DNA from: Gammaproteobacteria bacterium
GTDB taxonomy: Bacteria > Pseudomonadota > Gammaproteobacteria > S012-40
Direction: 5' to 3'
Assembly: GCA_029879945.1 (NCBI GenBank)
Contig: JAOUPJ010000244.1
Location: 1-5,496, forward strand
DNA: 5,496 nucleotides
Part shown: positions 1-5,496 of the stretch, in pieces
Position numbering within the stretch: position 1 is the first letter of the stretch
How the letters are laid out: the number at the start of each line of letters is the position of its first letter
Program-made: the position numbers and the translations under genes
Notes under the pieces: generated by a model
Seen by the model: only the letters and a program-made list of their open reading frames with translations
Told to the model about the DNA's origin: nothing
Database searches by the model: none

Positions 1-279
1 TTGAGGTCTGGGTGTGACCGTACCCACTTCAATGAACCCGAATCCCAACGCCGAAAGAGAATCGATGTGATCGCCATTTTTATCCAAACCGGCGGCCAAA
101 CCAATGCGGTTGGGAAATGTTAAGCCCATCACTTCTACAGACTGAGATGAGTTCCAGGAAGGAAAAAGAATAGGAAGCAAGCGGACCCGATGGGCCCAAT
201 CTAACCCTGAGAGTGTTATCTTATGGGCTGTTTCGGGATCAAAACTAAATAGTATTTTCTTGATTATAGTGTATAACAC
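1..279 (-). CDS. pyrD: Dihydroorotate dehydrogenase (quinone), class 2, N-terminal part
   Basis: This is the first 93 codons of PyrD; the gene runs off the left edge. The enzyme oxidises dihydroorotate to orotate in pyrimidine synthesis, using FMN and passing electrons to membrane quinone. The visible part has the amphipathic N-terminal helix region of class 2 enzymes (residues 1-40, with FDPETAHK at 13-20), then MGLTFPNRIGLAAGLDKNGD (51-70), the start of the FMN-binding barrel, and GFIEVGTVTPRPQ (81-93). All follow the E. coli protein closely. The start is GTG at 279-277. Upstream in frame there is no other start before a TAG at 306-304, and a weak GGAAA ribosome site lies 8 nt upstream. A promoter at 309-336 suggests it is transcribed independently of the GGDEF-EAL gene. 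Identity is near certain; the exact start is likely. Confidence 0.96.
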   Translation of the reverse strand, partial: MLYTIIKKILFSFDPETAHKITLSGLDWAHRVRLLPILFPSWNSSQSVEVMGLTFPNRIGLAAGLDKNGDHIDSLSALGFGFIEVGTVTPRPQ

Positions 280-308
280 ATCGACTGTTTCCGCGCGCGT
301 CTGCTAAC

Positions 309-336
309 ATTATATGTTATGCACAGTACATAGCAA
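309..336 (-). promoter_or_regulatory. pyrD: Probable sigma70 promoter of pyrD
   Basis: On the minus strand, a perfect -10 box TATAAT (314-309) follows a 4/6 -35 box TTGCTA (336-331) across a 16-bp spacer. Transcription would start near position 302, giving a leader of about 23 nt before the pyrD GTG. The leader is too short for an attenuator. The spacer also holds a DnaA-box consensus match (317-325), and the -35 box lies in one arm of an inverted repeat. Confidence 0.65.
317..325 (+). promoter_or_regulatory. Single DnaA-box consensus match in the pyrD promoter
   Basis: TTATGCACA fits TTATNCACA exactly and lies between the -35 and -10 boxes of the pyrD promoter. It is isolated: I see no cluster of boxes and no AT-rich unwinding region, so it is not an origin. 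It could be a site for regulation by DnaA or a chance match. Confidence 0.25.
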
Positions 337-431
337 GTGACTTCTTTTGCTTTATGGACTAGATCGCAGCTAGCAGTGAACACGTTTGACCCGCCGCTTT
401 TGGATACGCAAAATTTGAAGGTCGCTTGCTA
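331..431. repeat. Imperfect inverted repeat upstream of pyrD
   Basis: The left arm (331-350) begins TAGCAAGTGAC. The right arm (408-431), read on the minus strand, begins TAGCAAGCGAC, a 10/11 match. Both arms then continue through TTC and end in TTTTGC; the right arm is 4 nt longer because of small insertions. The arms are separated by 57 bp. The left arm covers the pyrD -35 box. The repeat lies in the 190-bp gap between the GGDEF-EAL stop and pyrD, which holds no gene and no clear intrinsic terminator. It could be an operator pair, a 3'-UTR stem or a decayed small element. Confidence 0.45.
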
Positions 432-469
432 CAAGAAAGACTCTATTTTACCGCGGGGATTTAAGCTGT

Positions 470-3109
470 TTAGTTCTTTTCGTTAGTGAGCCTTTCCTGG
501 TCAAAATTACGTAGCCATCCGACAAACTCTGCCTCAGTCATCGGCATGCCTAGGTAGTATCCCTGCGCTTCATCACAGCCCAACGATTTGAGATGCTGGA
601 GTTGCTCTTCAGTTTCCACTCCCTCTGCAGTGATCTTAAGATTAAGACTGCGAGCCATCGCGACTATGGCTGAAGCTATCACTGCGTCGTCAGGATCGGT
701 GGTAATATCTTTTACAAATGATCTGTCGATTTTCAAAATGTCTATCGGAAACCGCTTCAAGTAACTCAATGATGAATAGCCGGTTCCAAAGTCATCGATT
801 GAAACAGTAATCCCCATATTACTTATTTTTTCCAGTTGACGGATATTGTATCCCACATCTTCCATCATTAACGATTCGGTGATTTCCAACTCAAGGTAGT
901 TTGGACCCAAAACAAAACCACTCAATACGGAGTGAATCATGTCAATAAAGCTGTTCTGTTCAAATTGCTTTTTAGATACATTCACAGAGACCCGAAGCCG
1001 ATGCCCCAATTCTTTTTCCAATCTTTGACCAAATCTACAAGCCTCTCGTAAAACCCATTCGCCCACAAAAGGCATCATTCCCGTACTTTCCAAGACGGGA
1101 ATAAACTCGAAAGGCGACACCACACCCAACTCCTGACTCTCCCATCTTAGCAGGGCTTCGAAGCCTGCCACCTGGTCCTTTCTCAGATTGAACCTGGGTT
1201 GATAGCACAAATAGAACTCACCGAAATGCATAGCCTGACGAAGATTTTTCTCTAGTATCGCCCAACGTTCGGCAACTTTGTTCATATCCTGGGTATAAAA
1301 TTCAAACACCCCTCCGCCCTGTTCTTTTGCCTTAAACATAGCGGTGTCGGCATTTCTTAACAAATTTTCTGCATTCGTGTCGTCAAACGGATAGACTGTG
1401 ATACCAATGCTACTATTGATAAATATTTGTTGCCCCTGTATAGAAAAGGGATTGACAAGTGATTCCAGCACCCGAGTCGCCAGATCTTCAACTTCGCTCA
1501 CGTTACTTATTTTTTCCATCACAATCGCAAACTCGTCGCCACCTAATCGGGCAATAGTACAATTTTCGCTTAGCACTGTTTGCAATCTCTTCGCAACGAC
1601 CACCAACAAGGAATCGCCCATCTGATGGCCAAGTGTGTCATTCACATTTTTAAATCGATCCAGATCTAGAAATAGAACGGCGACTAGCGTACTGTTCGCG
1701 TCCGCCACTTCCATAGAAAATTCAATATGCTCGCGAAAAAACAACCGATTTGGTAGATTTGTAAGCGGGTCATAATTCGCCAGATAGAGCAATTCTTGCT
1801 GGTTTTTCTTCCTTTCACCAACATCTCTAACAAAAACAATGAACACTGAATTCGAATTTACCTTGGCGGATTTTACCAGCATTTCGACAGGAAATTTTTC
1901 TCCATTCTTTCGCAAGGCAAGCAACTCATAAGATTCCTGCGGAATTCGTATCGACAATTTCTTAGGTAACTTACTTTTCGACAACTCACCATCAAGCGGA
2001 TTACTGGCGAACAATCGTGATATTTTTTCTCCGAAAAGCTCTTCCTTGGTGTAGCCGAACATGACTTCAGCCCCCTGATTCACAGAAGTAACACGATCAA
2101 GTTCATCTATGGTCAATATAGCGTCCGCCACATTGTCAAGAATGGCCTTATTCCGCATTTGGCTTTCAGTCAGCGCTTCCTCTCCTTTAACAATATTGTA
2201 GTTATAGTTAAGAATCGATTCCCTAACCTTCTCTATTTCACTAACCTTCACATCCAACGAATTGACTATTTCCAATTGTTCGTCGTTTATATGTCTGCCG
2301 CTTAGTTTATCAATCCAACTGACCAACCCAGTTAAAGGGAGCGCTATATACTGCCTTAACAAAAATGACCACAACATCATTAATACAAGAAAAAATCCAC
2401 CGAGATACAAAACGGTTTTAACCAAAAGCCTTCCAGACTCTACGACATACTCATTTTCATCCTGCTGATATTCCAAATATTGACGAATATTGGCGAATTT
2501 TATAGTTTTATCTTCGGGTAAATTCAATTTAAGAGTAGCCACATCTAGAGATTGTAATTGTCTGGCGCGGTGAAACATTTCACCCAGATCCACAGTAACT
2601 TTTACAAATCCCCAATTGAAGCCAGGCTGACTTTCGTCCACCACTGCCAAAACAGTCCATAGAGTAGCAATATCTCCTCGTTTAGCGACGTCCAGCTCTC
2701 CAAGTTCAACATCGGGTTCCAGGCGTATACTGCTCCCTTCCAGAGAAACTTTTCTCGAATCAAACAACTCGACATCTCTTAAATGAGGGACACTAAAACT
2801 CACTTCTTTAACGCGATTCGTTCTCCAATAACTATAAAAATTACTGTTGGACAATTGTTGTTTGGTTTCGTCCCAGTTGGAGTAGCTGTTTGCGAGAATC
2901 AATATAGATGTGGACATGTCCTGCAACAATGATTCAATTTCTTCATCAGCAACCTGAGCCACGCGTCGCTCTTCTATGCTGCGGATTTCTTTTAGCTGCA
3001 AAATAGACAGCAAAGAAAAACCGACCGTAGCCACCACGCCCAACAAGAAAAGTACCGTGAGGTAATTGTTAATCGTCCGTGGACTATTGATCTTTCTATT
3101 AGCTTTCAT
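470..3109 (-). CDS. Membrane sensor GGDEF-EAL protein (c-di-GMP synthesis/breakdown) with PAS domain
   Basis: This 879-residue inner-membrane protein turns over cyclic di-GMP. The order is: TM helix (about 14-38); periplasmic region (about 39-228) containing ANSYSNWDE (73-81), which resembles CHASE4; second TM helix (about 231-252); HAMP-like linker (about 253-315); PAS (about 318-432, ending FVRDVGERKK); GGDEF domain (about 440-606); EAL domain (about 617-866). The cyclase motif is intact: LDLDRFKNVND (481-491) and GGDEF (523-527). The RxxD inhibitory site is absent: positions 514-517 read SENC. The phosphodiesterase residues are also present: E651 in EALLRW, N710, E742, D772-D773 in DDFGTGYSS, K793, E829/E832 in AEGVE and Q849. 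Both activities are therefore possible, and EAL looks fully competent. The ATG overlaps the end of the upstream hydrolase gene by 11 bp, with no strong ribosome site, which suggests translational coupling. Family assignment is firm; the sensed signal and net activity are unknown. Confidence 0.95.
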   Translation of the reverse strand: MKANRKINSPRTINNYLTVLFLLGVVATVGFSLLSILQLKEIRSIEERRVAQVADEEIESLLQDMSTSILILANSYSNWDETKQQLSNSNFYSYWRTNRVKEVSFSVPHLRDVELFDSRKVSLEGSSIRLEPDVELGELDVAKRGDIATLWTVLAVVDESQPGFNWGFVKVTVDLGEMFHRARQLQSLDVATLKLNLPEDKTIKFANIRQYLEYQQDENEYVVESGRLLVKTVLYLGGFFLVLMMLWSFLLRQYIALPLTGLVSWIDKLSGRHINDEQLEIVNSLDVKVSEIEKVRESILNYNYNIVKGEEALTESQMRNKAILDNVADAILTIDELDRVTSVNQGAEVMFGYTKEELFGEKISRLFASNPLDGELSKSKLPKKLSIRIPQESYELLALRKNGEKFPVEMLVKSAKVNSNSVFIVFVRDVGERKKNQQELLYLANYDPLTNLPNRLFFREHIEFSMEVADANSTLVAVLFLDLDRFKNVNDTLGHQMGDSLLVVVAKRLQTVLSENCTIARLGGDEFAIVMEKISNVSEVEDLATRVLESLVNPFSIQGQQIFINSSIGITVYPFDDTNAENLLRNADTAMFKAKEQGGGVFEFYTQDMNKVAERWAILEKNLRQAMHFGEFYLCYQPRFNLRKDQVAGFEALLRWESQELGVVSPFEFIPVLESTGMMPFVGEWVLREACRFGQRLEKELGHRLRVSVNVSKKQFEQNSFIDMIHSVLSGFVLGPNYLELEITESLMMEDVGYNIRQLEKISNMGITVSIDDFGTGYSSLSYLKRFPIDILKIDRSFVKDITTDPDDAVIASAIVAMARSLNLKITAEGVETEEQLQHLKSLGCDEAQGYYLGMPMTEAEFVGWLRNFDQERLTNEKN

Positions 3110-3965
3110 TGGTGATAATTGTCTCTACCAAATCAGACAAATCAAACTCATGCTGCTTATCAAAAAAATGATTTGCGCCCTTTATCATTTCTATTTTAAT
3201 TCCACTCTGCTTTAACTGATCAGGCCATTGCTTTCCCATACGCGTATCACTGCTTCCTAAAATCACATGTGCAGGGACTTTCACGCTTTTCAAAGATTTG
3301 AGTATTTCCGCTCCAGTCCATCGCGCATAGGAAAAGAAAGCGGAATGCGGTGTGGGGTATTTTTTACAATATGAAATTTTATACTCCCCCAGTGATGCAG
3401 GATTCGTTTTGGCATTTTTCCGTGCCACATCCAACTGGCTTTTGTATTCATCACTCCCCACCGCATATTCTGTATCGATAAGACTCGCCATCACGAGCCT
3501 GTCGATGTTTTTACTGGAATAGGAATTTGCGTAGTGTAAAAGCTGTAGACTACCGAAACTGTGTCCGACCAAAATGACTTTTTTGTATCCCTTCTTCTGC
3601 AACCAATTGACCCACAAATCGATTTCCTTTAAATCAGACTCCATGCTATGCGTGTGCACTGCCTCGCATGCCAAACTCTTGATGCGATTACTCACACCAA
3701 GGGAAAGGGTAGGAGAAAGTACTGCATGGCCTGTGCTACTCACACTTTCGGCCAGGCTGGCGATAGTTAAAAAATTTCGCGTCTGAAGAAAACCGTGGAG
3801 AATCAGTACCGCCGGCTTGTTGATATCCCCTTTTTTGTAATCTGCTGTCAGTTCAAGTCTCGCTTTATTGGAAAGTTGAAGCTCCACCGTCTCGGCTATA
3901 GCCTGAGTCGAAATTGCGCCAAACCACAAAAGTGCCAGCAGTTTGAGTAAGGCTTTAATTTTCAT
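3099..3965 (-). CDS. Secreted alpha/beta hydrolase, substrate unknown
   Basis: This 288-residue protein has a typical Sec signal peptide: lysines at 2, 4 and 8, a hydrophobic core (about 9-18) and a likely cut after QAIA at residue 24. It should be periplasmic, and there is no lipobox. The alpha/beta-hydrolase fold is shown by LHGF (56-59, oxyanion hole), GHSFG (134-138, nucleophile S136), GSSD (237-240, acid D240) and GANHFF (263-268, base H266), so the triad is complete. Residues about 160-220 would form the cap. C100 and C200, the only two cysteines, could form a disulfide in the periplasm. The ATG at 3965 is preceded only by weak ribosome-site sequence. The gene overlaps the downstream GGDEF-EAL gene by 11 bp, so the two are very probably co-expressed. 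It could be an esterase, lipase, thioesterase or peptidase-like enzyme; nothing in the sequence decides which. Confidence 0.88.
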   Translation of the reverse strand: MKIKALLKLLALLWFGAISTQAIAETVELQLSNKARLELTADYKKGDINKPAVLILHGFLQTRNFLTIASLAESVSSTGHAVLSPTLSLGVSNRIKSLACEAVHTHSMESDLKEIDLWVNWLQKKGYKKVILVGHSFGSLQLLHYANSYSSKNIDRLVMASLIDTEYAVGSDEYKSQLDVARKNAKTNPASLGEYKISYCKKYPTPHSAFFSYARWTGAEILKSLKSVKVPAHVILGSSDTRMGKQWPDQLKQSGIKIEMIKGANHFFDKQHEFDLSDLVETIITNES

Positions 3966-4032
3966 CGCAATGCACCGTCTAAATAGGGATAGGGGTCGTC
4001 AATAGTAAATCGGATAAACTACAGAAAAATTA

Positions 4033-4059
4033 AGTATCTAGCGAATATTTTCAGGTCAA
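4033..4059 (-). promoter_or_regulatory. Weak candidate promoter for the hydrolase/GGDEF-EAL pair
   Basis: On the minus strand, TTGACC (4059-4054, 5/6 to the -35 consensus) is followed after 15 bp by GATACT (4038-4033, 4/6 to the -10 consensus). The spacer is shorter than ideal. Its place, about 70 bp upstream of the hydrolase start, is reasonable. The -35 box falls inside the plus-strand gene remnant. The pair could instead be read through from ppiB, which has no clear minus-strand terminator. Confidence 0.28.
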
Positions 4060-4143
4060 CCCAGCTATCTAAAACTGGCGAATCCGCAGCAAGTCAGTAA
4101 GTTAGAACGAGTATTAGAACAACTAAAAACTGGAGGTGAATAA
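4042..4143 (+). pseudogene. Possible 3' remnant of a lost plus-strand gene (sulfatase-like tail?)
   Basis: After an in-frame TAG (4039-4041), 33 codons stay open to TAA (4141-4143), directly followed by TAG. The last 22 residues read LANPQQVSKLERVL and then EQLKTGGE, a charged amphipathic helix with a short polar end. This is the kind of tail seen on sulfatases, where a segment like 'NLA..NPe.V..L...L...k..G' closes the protein. An intrinsic terminator on the same strand begins 20 bp after the stop, the layout expected at the 3' end of a gene. Upstream, all plus frames are soon stopped and the hydrolase gene lies on the other strand, so the body of the gene is gone. The coding origin is inferred from composition and layout, and the sulfatase identity is only a suggestion from memory of the family. 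Confidence 0.35.
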
Positions 4144-4163
4144 TAGAGTGGGAAAGCGGCATT

Positions 4164-4199
4164 CTACCCGGCCCACTGCCGGGCCGGATAGTATTTTTT
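4164..4199 (+). terminator. Intrinsic terminator, plus-strand orientation
   Basis: A perfect 7-bp GC stem, CCGGCCC (4168-4174) with GGGCCGG (4181-4187), encloses the 6-nt loop ACTGCC. Beyond one C-A mismatch the stem extends by CTA/TAG. A run of six T (4194-4199) follows on the plus strand. On the minus strand the bases after the hairpin are AATGCCGC with no T-run, so it should not efficiently stop ppiB transcripts. The plus-strand gene it served appears to be missing, apart from the remnant at 4042-4143. Confidence 0.7.
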
Positions 4200-4224
4200 A
4201 GAATCGGTTTAACAATCGTTTAGA

Positions 4225-4725
4225 CTAGTCGATCACTTCAGCAGCGTTGATAACAACGTCTTCCACAGGAACATCCTGGTGACCTTTGCGCATGGTAGTC
4301 TCTACCGCTTTGATTTGCTCCACCACGTCTATTCCCTCTACGACTTTACCAAACACAGCATAGCCCCAACCATCCGGGCTCTCAGATCGAAAATCGAGAA
4401 AACTGTTGTTCTTCACATTAATAAAGAACTGGGCACTGGCAGAATGGGGATTAGGGGTACGTGCCATGGCGATGGTCCCTATCTCGTTGCTCAATCCATT
4501 ATTGGCTTCGTTTTGGATCGGGTCGCGAGTCCGCTTTTCGCCCATCCCTGCTTCAAAGCCGCCCCCTTGAATCATGAAACCATTTATAACGCGGTGAAAG
4601 ATGGTGCCATCATAGTGCCCGTCGGTCACATACTGTTTGAAATTTTCACAGGTGATGGGTGCCTTCTCTTCGTTCAATTCAATAACGATGTCACCCATAG
4701 AGGTTTGCATTTTAACTTTGCTCAT
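4225..4725 (-). CDS. ppiB: Peptidyl-prolyl cis-trans isomerase B (cyclophilin)
   Basis: This 166-residue cyclophilin matches E. coli PpiB (164 residues) over its full length. It catalyses cis-trans isomerisation of X-Pro bonds and helps protein folding. There is no signal peptide, so it is the cytoplasmic form rather than periplasmic PpiA. Active-site motifs are present: IFHRVINGFMIQGGGFE (42-58) with catalytic R45, F50 and Q53; AMARTPNPHSASAQFFI (86-102) with Q99 and F101; and GWGYAVFGKV (119-128). The ATG at 4725 has a good ribosome site, AAGGA, 10 nt upstream. It follows ilvD by 20 bp on the same strand, so co-transcription is likely. Confidence 0.96.
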   Translation of the reverse strand: MSKVKMQTSMGDIVIELNEEKAPITCENFKQYVTDGHYDGTIFHRVINGFMIQGGGFEAGMGEKRTRDPIQNEANNGLSNEIGTIAMARTPNPHSASAQFFINVKNNSFLDFRSESPDGWGYAVFGKVVEGIDVVEQIKAVETTMRKGHQDVPVEDVVINAAEVID

Positions 4726-4745
4726 TCTGGATTAATCCTTTCGAT

Positions 4746-5496
4746 CTATTTTTCCAATTGTGAAACGTCTCGCACTGCACCACGGGCAGCGCTGGTGGTC
4801 ATGGCAGCATAGGCACGCAATGCTGCTGATACCTTGCGATTGCGATTCGCTGGTTTCCAGGCAACTGAGCCTTTGGCGTCCATGGCCTTGCGGCGTTTTT
4901 GCAGTTCTTCATCGCTAATCACCAAGTGAATACTACGATTGGGGATATCGATTTCGATGCTGTCCCCTTCTTCTACTAGTCCGATGGCTCCTCCTTCGGC
5001 TGCTTCAGGTGAAGCATGGCCAATGGAAAGACCCGACGTGCCCCCCGAAAAACGTCCATCGGTAACCAGAGCACAGGCCTTACCCAGGCCCTTGGATTTT
5101 AGGTAGCTGGTGGGATACAACATCTCCTGCATACCGGGTCCACCACGTGGACCTTCGTAGCGTATGAGAACGATATCGCCTTCTTTGATCTGATCACTCA
5201 AGATGGCTTCGACTGCTGCATCTTGGCTTTCGTATACACGCGCTCGTCCCGAAAATTTGAGTATGCTTTCGTCTACGCCGGCAGTTTTAACCACGCACCC
5301 ATCCAACGCAATATTGCCGTATAACACAGCCAAACCACCGTCTTTACTGTAGGCATGCTCCACGCTGCGGATGCATCCATTTTTACGATCCGAGTCTAAT
5401 TTGTCCCAGCGCTTCTCTGTTGAGAAGGGCTCAGTGGTGCGTACATTTCCAGGACCAGCGCGATAAAAGCTGTCTAACTGGGGCGCATCGTTGCGA
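4746..5496 (-). CDS. ilvD: Dihydroxy-acid dehydratase, C-terminal part
   Basis: The frame is open from the right edge to TAA at 4748-4746, giving about 249 C-terminal residues of a protein usually near 615 long. IlvD dehydrates 2,3-dihydroxy acids to 2-oxo acids in valine, isoleucine and, indirectly, leucine and pantothenate synthesis, using an iron-sulfur cluster and Mg. The fragment begins RNDAPQLDSFYRAGPGNVRT and includes NGCIRSVEHAYSKDGGLAVL, KTAGVDESILKF, RYEGPRGGPGMQEMLYPTS and TDGRFSGGTSG (visible residues 145-155). The serine of GRFSGG matches the catalytic serine described in the IlvD/Edd family. The tail ALRAYAAMTTSAARGAVRD is also typical. The valine codon GTG at 5363 is internal, not a start. 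The cluster cysteines and the promoter lie outside the window. Confidence 0.97.
   Translation of the reverse strand, partial: RNDAPQLDSFYRAGPGNVRTTEPFSTEKRWDKLDSDRKNGCIRSVEHAYSKDGGLAVLYGNIALDGCVVKTAGVDESILKFSGRARVYESQDAAVEAILSDQIKEGDIVLIRYEGPRGGPGMQEMLYPTSYLKSKGLGKACALVTDGRFSGGTSGLSIGHASPEAAEGGAIGLVEEGDSIEIDIPNRSIHLVISDEELQKRRKAMDAKGSVAWKPANRNRKVSAALRAYAAMTTSAARGAVRDVSQLEK

Noticed and set aside
280..302. Pyrimidine-sensing attenuator or riboswitch in the pyrD leader
   Set aside because: The inferred leader is only about 23 nt, too short for such a structure, and no alternative hairpins are visible.
280..469. Intrinsic terminator for the GGDEF-EAL gene
   Set aside because: No GC-rich stem followed by a T-run is seen on the minus strand. 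The inverted repeat there has a 57-bp loop and no following T-run, so it does not qualify.
1398..1625. Short plus-strand open frame opposite the GGDEF domain
   Set aside because: It is antisense to strongly conserved cyclase sequence and its peptide has no family features. The same applies to the plus-strand frames at 2262-2468 and 3574-3786.
4279..4812. A 177-codon plus-strand open frame opposite ppiB and the end of ilvD
   Set aside because: It lies antisense to two clearly recognised conserved genes, and its translation has no recognisable domain.
4746..5363. A separate gene starting at GTG 5363
   Set aside because: The frame continues upstream to the window edge with clear IlvD sequence (RTTEPFSTEKRWDKLDSDRK). 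The GTG is an internal valine codon.
1..5496. CRISPR array, insertion sequence, tRNA, or defence or phage module
   Set aside because: I see no regularly spaced repeats, transposase motifs, tRNA-like folds or known defence domains on either strand. The recognised genes fill nearly the whole window.

Overview
This window reads as a moderate-GC gammaproteobacterial chromosome segment, probably from a marine or free-living lineage. The evidence is protein similarity. The dihydroxyacid dehydratase and cyclophilin B sequences match the enterobacterial type closely. The dihydroorotate dehydrogenase is the membrane-linked class 2 form usual in this class. I cannot name a genus.

All five protein genes lie on the minus strand, so transcription runs from high to low coordinates: ilvD (C-terminal part, cut by the right edge), ppiB, a 259-bp gap, a secreted alpha/beta hydrolase, a large membrane GGDEF-EAL protein, a 190-bp gap, and pyrD (N-terminal part, cut by the left edge).

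ilvD and ppiB are 20 bp apart and ppiB has its own Shine-Dalgarno sequence, so they are probably co-transcribed. The gap after ppiB holds a strong hairpin with a T-run. It is oriented to stop plus-strand transcription, opposite to every gene here. Just before it is a 33-codon plus-strand open stretch that reads like the C-terminal tail of a lost gene, possibly a sulfatase. The gap therefore looks like a scar of past rearrangement.

The hydrolase and GGDEF-EAL genes overlap by 11 bp and form a tight two-gene unit. The hydrolase has a signal peptide and an intact Ser-Asp-His triad, so it should act in the periplasm. Its partner has a large periplasmic sensor region between two membrane helices, then HAMP-like, PAS, GGDEF and EAL domains. 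A simple inference is that the enzyme makes, removes or otherwise affects something the receptor senses. This pair is the least ordinary part of the window. pyrD, ilvD and ppiB are housekeeping genes.

The gap before pyrD holds a good sigma70-type promoter for pyrD, a perfect match to the DnaA-box consensus inside its spacer, and an imperfect long inverted repeat. I see no RNA genes, insertion sequences or CRISPR array, and nothing that clearly amounts to a new defence or mobile system.
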